64,000 bases of DNA from JAFGAS01 sp963809875 (GTDB lineage Bacteria; Desulfobacterota; Zymogenia; Zymogenales; Zymogenaceae): the NCBI GenBank assembly GCA_963809875.1, contig CAWELC010000006.1:514875-578874 (forward strand). The letters run 5' to 3'. Both the position numbers and the translations under genes were made by a program. Below, in pieces: positions 8,521-17,667 of the stretch (positions within the stretch are counted from its first letter, which is position 1; each line of letters opens with the position of its first letter). The notes below the pieces were generated by a model that saw nothing but the letters and a program-made list of their open reading frames with translations, was not told the DNA's origin and searched no databases.

Positions 8521-9548
8521 CTACAACAGCCTCTTTTCTCCCTCTATCGCTTTGATCGGGGCGATATCCTGGGTCACCTCGAGGCACCCGAGGTAGTCGC
8601 CCGCCCCGTCCCGCACGGCGAAGTAGCGGATGAGGACGAGTTTTTCTCCCATGGGAATCCAGAAATCCGCCTTGTCCAGGGTACCGCTCCTGAAGCCGTC
8701 CAGGATCGCCTGGACCTTGTCGAGGCTCTTCTGTGGGTGGCAATTCTGGACGGTGCGGCCGATGACCGCCTTTGCCCGCGGAAATATACGGTCGGCCGCC
8801 TGGTTGAAGTAGCGGACCGTATCGTCCTTATCCACGAAGGTTACGTCGACCGGGAGGCGATCCAGGAGCGCCGGAGAGCTGGGCGACCGAGAGACGTCCC
8901 CGTTTCGAAGGATGACCGTGCCGTCGATTCGGGAGCCGGCAGAAGGGGCGGCGCCGGCATGGGCGGTGTCCGGGGCGGCCGGCGACCGGGGGTAAAGCAG
9001 CAGTAGCCCAGCTCGTCGAACTGCCGCCGTATGTCCGCCCATTCGGGCTCGGGTACGACCCGAAGCGCCGCGGGAAAGAGGATCGAGTTTTCCTTGTTGA
9101 AATGGGAAGCCAGGAGGTCGGCGAGCGCCGAGGCCGTCTCGTAGAGCCGGTGCGCAAACTGCGTCGAAGGGAGCGCTATCGCTATTGTCGATAATCGAGG
9201 AGAGCTCCTTTTTCAGCTTACGGATATCGTCGTGCTCCATCCACATCATCCGTGTCGGCCCGCTTATCCCGTGCTTTTCGATGATCGGGAACAGGACGTT
9301 TTCCTCCCTCACGTAGTGGCTCTCCGACTCGACGAGGTGATCGACGAGATGGCCGATCTCCTCCTTATGGGGCGAGGCGATCCACTGGTCCCGAGCGCCC
9401 GTCAGCGCCCCGGCGATCGCGACGAGGCGCTCGGAGAAATCGAGCATCAGCTCGTGCTCTTTCATGAGGATAGGATGGGGTGGCCCCTCCGGTGCGGGGA
9501 TCGGGGGCGTCTTCTTTCCGGTCGGTCTTCAGTGTGAACGTCGGTCAT
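8521..9548 (-). CDS. Hemerythrin-PAS protein (DUF438-like), three frameshifts
   Basis: The joined reading gives MTDVHTEDRPE, a linker, a hemerythrin domain (MKEHELMLDFSERL, HLVESESHYVREENVLFP, then SHFNKENSILFP) and a C-terminal PAS domain (LLDRLPVDVTFVDKDDTVRYF). Histidines and carboxylates of a di-iron hemerythrin are present. The frame changes near 9510, 9185 and 8888; between 9185 and 8888 the real coding frame differs from the flanking one. The likely start is ATG at 9548-9546 with AAGAAGGAG upstream. Such proteins are thought to sense O2, NO or redox state. It is the last gene of the Rrf2/Fe-S/HD operon. Indels are probably sequence errors because the domains are otherwise well conserved. 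Confidence 0.75.
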
Positions 9549-9614
9549 GGTATGCTCCTTCTTCCCGGGGCGACGGCCGGACTGCCGCATTGGGTCCCCG
9601 TGTCTCTCAATCGA

Positions 9615-10348
9615 TCACTCCCCGATAAAGATCCGCCGGGCGCGCTGCCCGCCGGCGCCGGTCCGGAAGACCTTGTCGATAGTCGTTTCCCACCATCTGG
9701 GACCGGGCGGTCCTTCTCTTCGTCGGCGAGATTGACCAGGGCGTCGGCGTCCCAGATGATCCGAAACTCGATCGTGTCGATGTCCCGGGCGCTGTGGTGG
9801 CTCCCGACGATGCGCACGACGTGCTCCACGGTCGCCTCGTCCATCCCGAGCTCCTCCATGATATAGCGGGCGATGGGAGGGCCGAGCTCCTCCTGATATC
9901 GGGGAGCCGGCGACCCGTAGATCCGCTCGGCTTCCTGGATACCGATGTCGTGCAGGAGCGCCGCGGCGGTGACCACCAGCGCGTCTCCTCCCTCGATTGC
10001 CCTGACGGCCTCGGCATGGGAAAGGACCGAAAGGGCGTGGTGTATCCTTTTTTCGTCGGTGCCGAACTGTTCGACCATCGCCGCGATGAGCCGCGCCCGA
10101 AGCGGGGCCGCTCCCGGGTTTCCCGCGGTCCCGGGCTGGGTGCCCAGGCATTCGGCGGCGTGCCCGCACCACTGCGCGCACCCCGGGCCGACCCTCGGGT
10201 TTTCAACCCGGATGCCGCACCCGCATTTTCGGGAGACATCGTCCTTGAAGAATTCCAGCTTTCCACCGCAGGAAGGGCAGACCACCTCGAAGATGTCTCC
10301 CGGTTTCCAGTATCTCGTGTCCTGTCCGGGACAGATGCCACGCGTCAT
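9615..10348 (-). CDS. HD-domain protein with N-terminal zinc ribbon (frameshift near 9700)
   Basis: An N-terminal cysteine-rich region (CPSCGG near residues 24-29, then CGCG and further Cys/His to about residue 68) is followed by an HD phosphohydrolase domain. The domain has His of HALSVLSHAEAV, the HD pair in LLHDIG and a later GSHHSARD. The end ETTIDKVFRTGAGGQRA lies in another frame, so one indel is placed near 9700 and the gene stops at 9615. Start ATG 10348 has GGGAGGAA upstream. Members of this group accompany Rrf2 regulators and Fe-S proteins in redox operons. Substrate unknown. Confidence 0.78.
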
Positions 10349-10399
10349 TGTGAGATTCCTCCCTCTACCGTTATCTGTCTTGCTTGACGATCTATTATA

Positions 10400-11179
10400 T
10401 CACCGGGAACGGGCGGTATGCGTGCGTCGGCCGTCATCGATTTCAGCGGGCTCGGAAACAAGCTCGCCCGTCCGGGTCAGGATGACGTGCCCGACCGGGA
10501 TATCGGTGCCGGCCTGGGCGACGGCACGATCGGCGATCACCGCCAGGCCGTGACAACAGGGCACCTCCATGTAGGCCACCGTGATCGATGCGGGAGCGGA
10601 CCGGGCAATTATGTCGGCCAGGCGCTCGACGGAAGAATCAACGTCGTCAAACTTCGGACATCCCAGCGCCACGCACCTGTTTTTCAGGAGGCGGTTGTGC
10701 AGGTTGGGGCATGCCGCCGCGGCGCAGTCGGCCAGAAGCAGGAGGTCGGCGCCCGCGAGATAGGGCGCTGCCGGGTTGAGGAGCCTGAGCTTGATCGGCC
10801 AGTGGGAGAGCTCTGAGGGATGGTCGCCCGCCGACGCCCCGGACGGGTCGGGCCGGCCCGAGACGTTGAGCGTCATCTCGTGGCTTGCCGGGCATCCGCA
10901 GGCAAGGGGAGGAGCGGCGACACGCGCGGTCGTCTGATCCGTTGTTTTATGCAATCCGGCCGCGGCCTCGTCGAAATCGGGGGCCTGTCGTTCGACGACG
11001 GTCAGCGCGCCCGTCGGGCAGTCGCCGATGCAGGCGCCCAGGCCGTCGCAATAGACGTCGCTCACGAGCTGAGCCTTGCCGTCGACGAGGGCCAGGGCGC
11101 CCTCCGCGCAGGCGGCGATGCACTGGCCGCAACCGTCACAGCGCTCCCGGTCGATCTCAATGATCTTTCTCATTTTCAT
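10400..11179 (-). CDS. 4Fe-4S dicluster-type binding protein
   Basis: 259 residues. The N-terminal ferredoxin domain has Cys14, 17, 20 and 24 (CDGCGQCIAAC); a second motif CDGLGACIGDCP has Leu where the second Cys is expected, a pattern I recognise from this family. A long C-terminal region has scattered cysteines (ACGCP, ADCAAAACP, ALGCPKFDD, PCCHG) that could hold another centre. ATG 11179 follows GGAGACCACC; the TTG at 11191 is less likely. It overlaps the Rrf2 gene by 23 bp, so the two are coupled. Proteins of this type are often next to hybrid-cluster protein genes; none is in this window. Confidence 0.83.
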   Translation of the reverse strand: MKMRKIIEIDRERCDGCGQCIAACAEGALALVDGKAQLVSDVYCDGLGACIGDCPTGALTVVERQAPDFDEAAAGLHKTTDQTTARVAAPPLACGCPASHEMTLNVSGRPDPSGASAGDHPSELSHWPIKLRLLNPAAPYLAGADLLLLADCAAAACPNLHNRLLKNRCVALGCPKFDDVDSSVERLADIIARSAPASITVAYMEVPCCHGLAVIADRAVAQAGTDIPVGHVILTRTGELVSEPAEIDDGRRTHTARSR

Positions 11180-11597
11180 GGTGGTCTCCAAAGGCGAAGG
11201 TTGTATCTGAAATCAGTGTGTCGGTCAGGTAGTGTTTCATTTCTTCATTAATCTTCCTGACCAGGCCGCCGAAGATGCAGTTGCCTTCAGCGCACAGAGG
11301 GGTCTCGAAGAGACAGTCGTGGGGCGCGAATTTTCCCTCGATGGCCTCGTATATCGTCATCAGAGGGGTCCGGTCGGCGCCGTCGGCCAGGACAAAGCCG
11401 CCCCCCGGCCCGCGGGTCGATTGGACGAGGCCTTCGCGCGCCAGTCTTCCGAGCACCTTGGCAAGGTGCGCCTCGGAGACGTGCAGGGTAGAGGCAATCT
11501 CTTTTGCGGAAAGTGATCGTCGATTATCCCCGGCCAGGAGCGCCATCGTGTGGACGGCCAGAGACGCGGCCTGGGAAACCTTGAGAAGGGTCGTCAT
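11157..11597 (-). CDS. Rrf2-family transcriptional regulator
   Basis: 146 residues. A winged-helix DNA-binding region (about residues 10-72, with SAKEIASTLHVSEAHLAKVLGRL) is followed by the three cysteines Cys95, Cys102 and Cys107 that hold an Fe-S cluster in IscR/NsrR-type regulators. It is first in a four-gene operon with Fe-S, HD and hemerythrin-PAS proteins. The promoter region 30 bp upstream is covered by a long inverted repeat, which suggests autoregulation. Signal could be NO, O2 or Fe-S status; not decidable here. Confidence 0.9.
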   Translation of the reverse strand: MTTLLKVSQAASLAVHTMALLAGDNRRSLSAKEIASTLHVSEAHLAKVLGRLAREGLVQSTRGPGGGFVLADGADRTPLMTIYEAIEGKFAPHDCLFETPLCAEGNCIFGGLVRKINEEMKHYLTDTLISDTTFAFGDHHENEKDH

Positions 11598-11624
11598 TTC
11601 TATCTTGTCTCCGCGTGAAAAAGT

Positions 11625-11666
11625 GGTAATTAGGTACTATAATACCGTAATTACCCTCGTTGTCAA
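11625..11666 (-). promoter_or_regulatory. Rrf2 operon promoter with overlapping inverted repeat
   Basis: On the - strand TTGACA (11666-11661) is followed after about 17-19 bp by a TATTATAGT-like -10. Across the spacer and -10 runs a nested inverted repeat: outer arms GGTAATTA (11625-11632) and TAATTACC (11648-11655), inner arms GGTA (11633-11636) and TACC (11643-11646). Placement over the core promoter is typical of a repressor site; the Rrf2 product of the first gene is the obvious candidate. Confidence 0.7.
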
Positions 11667-12158
11667 GCCAATTCTTGCTCTCTGTGGGTAATGCGGTCCT
11701 ATTTGGTGCTTCGTCCTGCATCAACAAAGGGCGATGGATATTACTCACGTAACCCATCCAGTCGTAATACCGAGTTACCGCGGGGGAGCGATTATCGATA
11801 CGGACCTTCCGGAAAGGCGAGGCCTTTAGGGCATCTCGGTTGCTGCAATAGGTGGACACGGGGGCAACCCGGGGAATATGCCGGGGTAGACTGGGGTAAT
11901 GACGGCCGATAAAAAAAGTCCGTGATGGGAGACGTAATGTATTGCATATATGAATAAATCATCGATAAATTAATTTGCATTTTTATACTGACGGTATAAA
12001 ATAACAATCCTTACTCACCCCACCGGATGCTTGGAAACAATGCTGTCCGCGGCACACAGACGAAAAAGACTCACCCTGCGCTCCTGTCTATTCCTTCGGT
12101 CGAAAAATTCCGATTGGCCTTTTCGATACGATGCCACCACTATTGAGGAGGTTTTGTG
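11667..12158. other. Intergenic region with palindrome before V4R gene
   Basis: No convincing gene. It holds a small hairpin AAAGGC-GAG-GCCTTT at 11813-11827, a G-rich stretch 11855-11900, and then an AT-rich block. TATAC-TGACG-GTATA at 11984-11998 could be an operator or -10 region for the V4R gene 160 bp downstream. I compared the G-rich part with known riboswitch consensus sequences from memory and found no match. Confidence 0.4.
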
Positions 12159-12701
12159 ATGTCCGATCTGAAACGCGTCAACAGCCCCGAAGATCTGGAA
12201 GAGCTCAAGAAGAACCTGGCCCTCGACGACGACGGGATGCTCACCGTCCTCGGAAAACGGTTTGTCCTGACCCCCCAGGATACGTTCAGCGACATGATGC
12301 TGGCGGCCGCCGATCTCGGCGGCATCAATCTGGCCAAGGTATTCATGCGGCGGGCCGGCTATGAGGCCGCTTTCAAGGTCTCACAGACGATGATCGAGAA
12401 GCTGGGCCTCAAGGGCGAGGCCCTGGTGAGGCACTACACGCGTACGGGCGGCAAGCGCGGCTGGTCTTTCGGTGAGGTAACGGAGTTCGACGGGAGCAAA
12501 GGCCTTTTCACCTGCGAGGCATCCCATTCCCCGTATGTCATCCGTTTTGAAGGAAAATCCAAGGTGACGGTATGTGATTTCCTTGCGGGGGCCTTCGAGG
12601 CGATGTGTCACGCGGGAGGATTTAAGGAGATGCGCATTGTCGAGACCGAGTGCATTGCCAAGGGCGATCCCCGCTGCAGATTCGAGAACAAAACCGCATA
12701 G
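12159..12701 (+). CDS. V4R-domain protein
   Basis: 180 residues. The C-terminal part has the 4-vinyl-reductase (V4R) signature: a central strand-helix block CDFLAGAFEAM near residues 147-157 and the end ETECIAKGDPRCRFE, whose cysteines are typical of the family. V4R domains bind small hydrophobic molecules and occur alone or as input domains of regulators. Here there is no DNA-binding domain. ATG 12159 is preceded by GAGGAGG; a GTG one codon earlier is possible. Ligand unknown. Confidence 0.85.
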   Translation: MSDLKRVNSPEDLEELKKNLALDDDGMLTVLGKRFVLTPQDTFSDMMLAAADLGGINLAKVFMRRAGYEAAFKVSQTMIEKLGLKGEALVRHYTRTGGKRGWSFGEVTEFDGSKGLFTCEASHSPYVIRFEGKSKVTVCDFLAGAFEAMCHAGGFKEMRIVETECIAKGDPRCRFENKTA

Positions 12702-12749
12702 ACGATCTTCGGCCGCGGGAGGTCTCCCCAGCGGCCGCGGGGCGCGCTT

Positions 12750-13916
12750 CTAGCGCATGAGCCTGCGGATCCCCTCGGAAAGCCCGTCGACCGTCAGCTC
12801 GTACATCGGGAAGACCTCCCGCACCATCTCGACCGTGTCGGTGCGGGGCCAGACGTAGGCCGGGCAGGGGTTGAACCATGCGGTCTTTTTGAAATGGTCC
12901 CGAATCCTCGCGAGCCACTCGAGCCCGGGGACGTCGTTATAATAGAAATAGTGGATCGCCCCGTTGCGGTTCAACAGCTCCGTGGGGGCCATGTCGGCGT
13001 CGCCGATGATGATGCATTTATAGTCGGACCCGAACTTCTTCAGAAAGTCCCAGGTCGGCAAGCCCGTCCTGCGCCGCATGTCGGTGTAGATGTCCTGATA
13101 GACGCAGTTGTGGAAATAGAAGTAGTGGAGGTTTCTGATCTGGGCCTTGGCGGCCGAGAAGAGTCGCGAGACGAGCTCTACGTAGGGGTCCATGGAACCG
13201 CCGGCGTCCATCAGCAGGATCACCTTGGCGGCATTGGTTATGCTCTTGACGAATACGAGGTCTATCTCGCCGCCGTCGCGGGCGGTCTTATCGATCGTCT
13301 TTTCGAGGGAGAGCTCATCCTCGGGGCCTTCCGGAAGGAGTGTCCTGAGCCGGGAGAGGGCGACGCGGATATTGCGCGTGTCCAGTATGAGGTCGGAGTC
13401 GTAATTCTTGAAACGTCGCTCCTCGGCGATCTGGATGGCCCGCTTGTGCCGTGATACCCCCTGGCCGATCCTGACGCCCGTGGGGTGAAAGCCGAAGGCC
13501 CCCTGGGTGGACCTGCCGCCCGTCCCGATGGCGCGGTTGCCCCCCGTGTGTTCCTTGTATCGGCCCTCTTTCCACTGCTGTTCGAAGTTCCTCCGGACGG
13601 TCTCAAGGTCGAGCGCCTCAATGGCGGCCATCTCCTCGGGAGAAAGCGCCAGCGCCTCGACCTTCTTGAGGCCCTTGAGGATTTCGTCGATGATCTGTTC
13701 GGGGGTCTGGATACCCTTGAAGTATGAGGCAAAGGCGAGGTCGTACTTGTCAAACTGGGACTCGTCTTTGACGAGGATCGAGCGGGCAACGGTGTAGAAT
13801 CTGTCGAGACTGGCCGCGGTCAGGTTCTTGGACAGCGCCTCGTGCAGGGCCAGCCACTCATGCAGAGTAACCGGGACGCCGTGCGCCTTGAGCTCAAAGA
13901 AGAAATCTGTGAACAT
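12750..13916 (-). CDS. VWA-domain protein (CoxE-like), partner of MoxR ATPase
   Basis: 388 residues. The N-terminal about 200 residues are alpha-helical and charged; the von Willebrand A domain starts near residue 230. Its metal-site motif is DAGGS at 237-241, a variant of the usual DxSxS with Gly at the third place. It lies 64 bp downstream of a MoxR-type AAA+ ATPase gene, the standard pairing in which the two act as a chaperone that activates a metalloenzyme. The client enzyme is not next to this pair. Confidence 0.88.
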   Translation of the reverse strand: MFTDFFFELKAHGVPVTLHEWLALHEALSKNLTAASLDRFYTVARSILVKDESQFDKYDLAFASYFKGIQTPEQIIDEILKGLKKVEALALSPEEMAAIEALDLETVRRNFEQQWKEGRYKEHTGGNRAIGTGGRSTQGAFGFHPTGVRIGQGVSRHKRAIQIAEERRFKNYDSDLILDTRNIRVALSRLRTLLPEGPEDELSLEKTIDKTARDGGEIDLVFVKSITNAAKVILLMDAGGSMDPYVELVSRLFSAAKAQIRNLHYFYFHNCVYQDIYTDMRRRTGLPTWDFLKKFGSDYKCIIIGDADMAPTELLNRNGAIHYFYYNDVPGLEWLARIRDHFKKTAWFNPCPAYVWPRTDTVEMVREVFPMYELTVDGLSEGIRRLMR

Positions 13917-13980
13917 ATTTTAGACCACCCGGTCGGTCTCACCATCTGTCGGGTGACAACGGCCCGATGTCCCCGTGCTC

Positions 13981-14829
13981 TTATCTGTACTGGGAGCGGT
14001 ACTTGTCGTAGATCTTTTCGTTTTCCTTCTGCCGGTCGAGAACCGCAAAGTCCTCGCGCTTCTTGAGCAGCGCGCCCAGAAACGGCATCGTCTCCTCCAC
14101 CCGCTGGGGGGACACGCCCCCGACGATGAGGGCGCGGACCCAGTCGACCAGCTCGGAGGTGGACGGCTTCTTTCTGAGGGAATCGAGGGTCCTGATCCAG
14201 TAGAACTTCTTGAGGACGGCGGCCAAAAGCGCGTCTTCGATATCGGGATAATGGACCCGAATGATATCGATCATCAGCGCCTCTTCGGGGAATTCTATAT
14301 AGTGGAAGACGCAGCGCCTGAGGAAGGCGTCCGGCAGCTCCTTTTCGGCGTTTGAGGTGATGATGACGATAGGCCGGTGCCGGGCCGTGATCGTCTCGTC
14401 GGTTTCCGGGATATGGAAGGTCATCACGTCCATCTCGTTGAGGAGGTCATTGGGGAACTCGAGATCGGCCTTGTCGATCTCGTCAATGAGGAGCACGACC
14501 TGCTCGTCTGTGGTGAACGACTGACCGAGCTTTCCGAGCTTGATATATCTCTTGATGTCGGAGACCTCTCCCTCGCCGAAACGCGCGTCGTTGAGGCGCT
14601 GGACGGTATCGTAGACGTACAGACCGTCCCTGGCCTTGGTCGTGGATTTGATGTTCCACACGATCATCGGCTTGTTCAGGTTCTCGGCAACGGAGTGGGC
14701 AAGCAGGGTCTTGCCCGTCCCCGGCTCCCCCTTGACGAGCAGCGGCCGTGAGAGCGCGATGGCGACGTTGACGGAATCCATGAGATCCGGTGAAACGATG
14801 TAGGTCTTGGTTCCGACGTAACTGTTCAT
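13981..14829 (-). CDS. MoxR-family AAA+ ATPase
   Basis: 282 residues, cytosolic. Walker A GEPGTGKT at residues 34-41, Walker B LLIDEID at 113-119, sensor-1 region ITSNAEKELPDAFLRRC near residues 175-192 with the arginine finger. Length fits MoxR ATPases. It is followed in the same direction by the VWA protein, forming the usual chaperone pair for cofactor insertion or enzyme maturation. Start ATG 14829 lacks a strong ribosome site. Confidence 0.92.
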   Translation of the reverse strand: MNSYVGTKTYIVSPDLMDSVNVAIALSRPLLVKGEPGTGKTLLAHSVAENLNKPMIVWNIKSTTKARDGLYVYDTVQRLNDARFGEGEVSDIKRYIKLGKLGQSFTTDEQVVLLIDEIDKADLEFPNDLLNEMDVMTFHIPETDETITARHRPIVIITSNAEKELPDAFLRRCVFHYIEFPEEALMIDIIRVHYPDIEDALLAAVLKKFYWIRTLDSLRKKPSTSELVDWVRALIVGGVSPQRVEETMPFLGALLKKREDFAVLDRQKENEKIYDKYRSQYR

Positions 14830-15206
14830 GAGCGCGGTCCTCTAGTTTGGGGTGAAATATAACGATTAAGTATATCAGGTAATCGGCCCCCATTCAAGGG
14901 GAAAAAAATCGCCGGAGCCGTCAAATTTAGCTAAGAAATATCTTGAAAAGGTTCAAAGAAAAGGAATAGAATACGTAGCGTTCCGGGTTGCGCGGACTTG
15001 TCCAGACGCGTCAGAACTAACCGTACCCGCGCCATTGTCCCCAAAATAAATGCCTGACCATATGTTCTTTCGTCGCTACAAGAATTAGATAAATTTATAT
15101 ATGAAAGACTGATTCGTGAAAGCGGGTCGATACTTCGGGAAATGCCCGGACGCAATCCCTTTTCAGGCGTTCACCCGGCAGGTCCGGTGATGGGGGCAAT
15201 TACGCA
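14830..15206. other. Intergenic region between divergent operons
   Basis: 376 bp without a supported gene. AT-rich around 14870-14960 and 15060-15120, consistent with divergent promoters for the MoxR pair and the amino-sugar operon. I see no clear -35/-10 pair or long inverted repeat. Confidence 0.4.
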
Positions 15207-16025
15207 ATGAGCCCGAGCCCGAATCGTGGGTTTGATACCGCACGAGCGCTTAAACGCCTGGGCGTTACCCGGGGCGACCGTCTCCTGGTCCATTCGAGCC
15301 TGAGGCTCCTGGGATGTGTGGACGGCGGGGCCGATGCCGTCATCGACGCGATCCAGGAGTCCGTCGGGCACGCCGGGACCATCATGATGCCCGCCTTTAC
15401 GTTTCCTCCCGCCGAGATATTCGATCCCGCACATACACCCACGACCATGGGAGCGATCTCGGAGACATTTCGAAAGCGGCCTGACGTAACCAGGAGCATC
15501 CATCCCACGCACTCCGTGGCCATCTGGGGAGCGGACAGGGATCGGCTTGCCGCGGCGCACGAGACCGCCACGGCCCTGGGTGTCGGGTCGCCGGTGCACC
15601 TGATGCTCGAGGAAGGGGGTGATATCATCCTTCTGGGGGTGGGGCACTGGGCGAACTCCGCCGTCCACGTTGCGGAGGCCATAGCGAAAGTCCCGTACCT
15701 GGATATTCCCTACAGCGATCAGTACGCCCACACGCTCCGCTCGCGCCTGCCTGACGGCTCGCTCGCCGAATTTCCGCCGAAGGAAAATCCGGGATGCAGC
15801 ATCAACTTCACGGCGGTGGAACAGCCGCTTAAGGAAGCGGGGCTTATTACCTACCACCGCGACGGCAACGCCCTGGTTCAGCGGGTCTCGGGGAGGGGAC
15901 TCCTGAAGACTATCCCGAGGCTTCTCGCCGGCGACCCTTTTTTTCTTCTCTGCTCGTGGGATCTCTGTCCGTTCTGCCCAAAGGTGAAAAAGCTATTCTA
16001 CTCTACACAATCAGGGGAGGTGTGA
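15207..16025 (+). CDS. AAC(3)-family N-acetyltransferase-like protein
   Basis: 272 residues. The antibiotic acetyltransferase (AAC(3)/YokD) fold is shown by LLVHSSLRLLGCVDGG (residues about 26-41), GTIMMPAFTFPP (52-63) and HPTHSVAIWG (98-107). The family transfers acetyl from acetyl-CoA to amino groups of aminoglycosides, but chromosomal members often have other amino-sugar substrates. It is the first gene of an amino-sugar operon and ends 4 bp before the SIS gene, so acetylation of a sugar amine is likelier than antibiotic resistance. The ribosome site is weak. Confidence 0.82.
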   Translation: MSPSPNRGFDTARALKRLGVTRGDRLLVHSSLRLLGCVDGGADAVIDAIQESVGHAGTIMMPAFTFPPAEIFDPAHTPTTMGAISETFRKRPDVTRSIHPTHSVAIWGADRDRLAAAHETATALGVGSPVHLMLEEGGDIILLGVGHWANSAVHVAEAIAKVPYLDIPYSDQYAHTLRSRLPDGSLAEFPPKENPGCSINFTAVEQPLKEAGLITYHRDGNALVQRVSGRGLLKTIPRLLAGDPFFLLCSWDLCPFCPKVKKLFYSTQSGEV

Positions 16026-16029
16026 TACC

Positions 16030-16764
16030 ATGTGGGAATCGTTTATAGAAGAGGTCATCAGGCAGATCGGAGAAACGGTCGATTCCGAGGGCGAGTCAAT
16101 CAAGGCGGCGGCCGGCGTCGTGGCCGGGTCCATTGAGACGGACGGCGTTATTCACACGTTCGGCAGTGGACACTCGGCCCTTGTTTCCCAGGAAATCTTC
16201 TGTCGGGCGGGCGGGATCGTTCCGATAAACGCGATCCTCGATCCGTCTTTTCTGGTCTCCCACGGCGCAATGCGCAGCACCAATATGGAGCGGCTTCCCG
16301 GTGTGGCTTCCATATCGCTTTCGGGCTATCAGATCAGGAGCGGGGACGCGGCCATTATCATTTCGAATTCGGGTAAGAACCAGGCCCCCGTCGAGATGGC
16401 CCTCAAGCTCAAGGAGCTGGGCGCCAAGATCATCGCCGTCACGAGCATGAAACACACGCAAAGCGTCAAACCGAGCCACCCGTCGGGAAAGCGGCTGTTC
16501 GAGGTTGCCGACGTGGTCGTTGACAACCACGTGGCCATCGGCGACGCGTCGATCAAGGTGCCGGGGTCAAAGGCGCCCCTGGGGCCCACCTCCACTATCA
16601 TGGGATCGATCATCGTTCAATCCATCATCGTCGAGGCCGTCGACATCCTGGCCAAGAAAGGCAAGGCGCCGGCGGTTTTCGTCTCCGTCAATATGGAGGT
16701 GTCCAACCTCGAGGAGCTCAGCCGGGAGTATATGAAATACCGGGGGAGAATCAGGTACCTGTAG
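16030..16764 (+). CDS. UPF0309-type SIS-domain sugar isomerase-like protein
   Basis: 244 residues with one SIS domain: TFGSGHSAL (residues 43-51) as first phosphosugar loop and ISNSGKNQAPVE near 115 as second. It matches the UPF0309 family, first noted beside nagA genes, in line with NagA in this operon. Such proteins are thought to isomerise or sense phosphorylated amino sugars. ATG 16030 follows AGGGGAGGTG. It ends 2 bp before the next start, so strictly co-translated. Confidence 0.85.
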   Translation: MWESFIEEVIRQIGETVDSEGESIKAAAGVVAGSIETDGVIHTFGSGHSALVSQEIFCRAGGIVPINAILDPSFLVSHGAMRSTNMERLPGVASISLSGYQIRSGDAAIIISNSGKNQAPVEMALKLKELGAKIIAVTSMKHTQSVKPSHPSGKRLFEVADVVVDNHVAIGDASIKVPGSKAPLGPTSTIMGSIIVQSIIVEAVDILAKKGKAPAVFVSVNMEVSNLEELSREYMKYRGRIRYL

Positions 16765-16765
16765 G

Positions 16766-17635
16766 ATGGACAGGCTCAGTAACGATCATATCACCCTCTC
16801 GCTGGTCCCGACCCCCGAGCGGCCCGAGGGGCTCTCGGTGAGGTTCGTCCTGGGGGGCTGGATCGACGATATAGTTGCGGGCGACGGCTATTCCTTTGCC
16901 TCCCCGGACTTCCCGCGCGACCGGGTCGTCGGTTTCGGGTATCCGGATGAGTTCATCAACCCGCTCTTCATCGGCGATGAGCCGGCGCGGGCGGATACGG
17001 CCCTCAAGATCGGCGTGGGCCTTATCCATCTGGCGCGGCCCGGCGGTTACCGCTTCTGCGAGGAGCCGGGGGTGCGGGAGGTGTTGCCCGGCACAAGCGA
17101 CCGGGGAGACGACTCCTATCGGTGGGTGCAGGAAGCCGCCGTGGGCGGGGTCGGCTACCTGCTGGAAAAGGAGATCAGGCTCTTGCGTGACCGCCCCGGG
17201 CTGGCGATATCGTGGGCGCTCACGAATCGCTGCCTCGATCGTCCCATCCAGACCCTCTGGTACTGGCACCCCTTCGTCGCGCCGGGAGGGATGGGGAGCG
17301 GCTGCTACGTGAGGCTTCCCGAAACGTGCGTTCCCGCCTATGACTTCGTCCGGCCGCTTTCGGCCGACGGTGAAGGGAGGCTGCGGATGCCGGATGATTT
17401 TACCGGGCTGCCCGGCCAGCTTCTTGAGTTTAGCCCCGCCGACCACGGCCTGGTTAACCGGTTTGAGATGGGAAACGTCGATCACGACAGGCGACTGGTT
17501 GCCCAGGGCGATTTTCCGCTCGCCTTCGTCCGGCTCTGGTACGAGCGCCGCGTCTTTTCGGTAGAGCCCTTTTATTACCTCTGCCTGATGCCGGGGGAGA
17601 GGAGGGCATGGTCGATCACGGTCACGATTGTCTGA
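16766..17635 (+). CDS. Uncharacterised protein of amino-sugar operon (possibly mutarotase-like)
   Basis: 289 residues, soluble, no signal peptide. The sequence alternates beta-strand-like segments (LSLVPTPERPEGLSVRFVLGG, then GYSFASPDF) with conserved-looking aromatics and His (LWYWHPFVAPGG near residue 170). This recalls the beta-sandwich of aldose-1-epimerase-like proteins, and it sits exactly where a sugar mutarotase would be useful. I do not recognise a definite family. It begins 2 bp after the SIS gene and is followed within 35 bp by the symporter. Confidence 0.6.
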   Translation: MDRLSNDHITLSLVPTPERPEGLSVRFVLGGWIDDIVAGDGYSFASPDFPRDRVVGFGYPDEFINPLFIGDEPARADTALKIGVGLIHLARPGGYRFCEEPGVREVLPGTSDRGDDSYRWVQEAAVGGVGYLLEKEIRLLRDRPGLAISWALTNRCLDRPIQTLWYWHPFVAPGGMGSGCYVRLPETCVPAYDFVRPLSADGEGRLRMPDDFTGLPGQLLEFSPADHGLVNRFEMGNVDHDRRLVAQGDFPLAFVRLWYERRVFSVEPFYYLCLMPGERRAWSITVTIV

Positions 17636-17667
17636 TAATCTCCGGCAATCCGGTTCAGGAGGGTATC

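Noticed and set aside
11813..11930. G-rich structured stretch considered as a riboswitch (c-di-GMP, c-di-AMP, fluoride, cobalamin)
   Set aside because: None of the conserved cores I know from those classes is present in order.
15207..16025. Antibiotic-resistance call for the AAC(3)-like gene
   Set aside because: It is embedded in a chromosomal amino-sugar operon with no mobile element nearby; resistance cannot be inferred.
16766..17635. Assignment of the unknown operon protein as an aldose epimerase
   Set aside because: No family motif could be confirmed by eye; left as uncharacterised.
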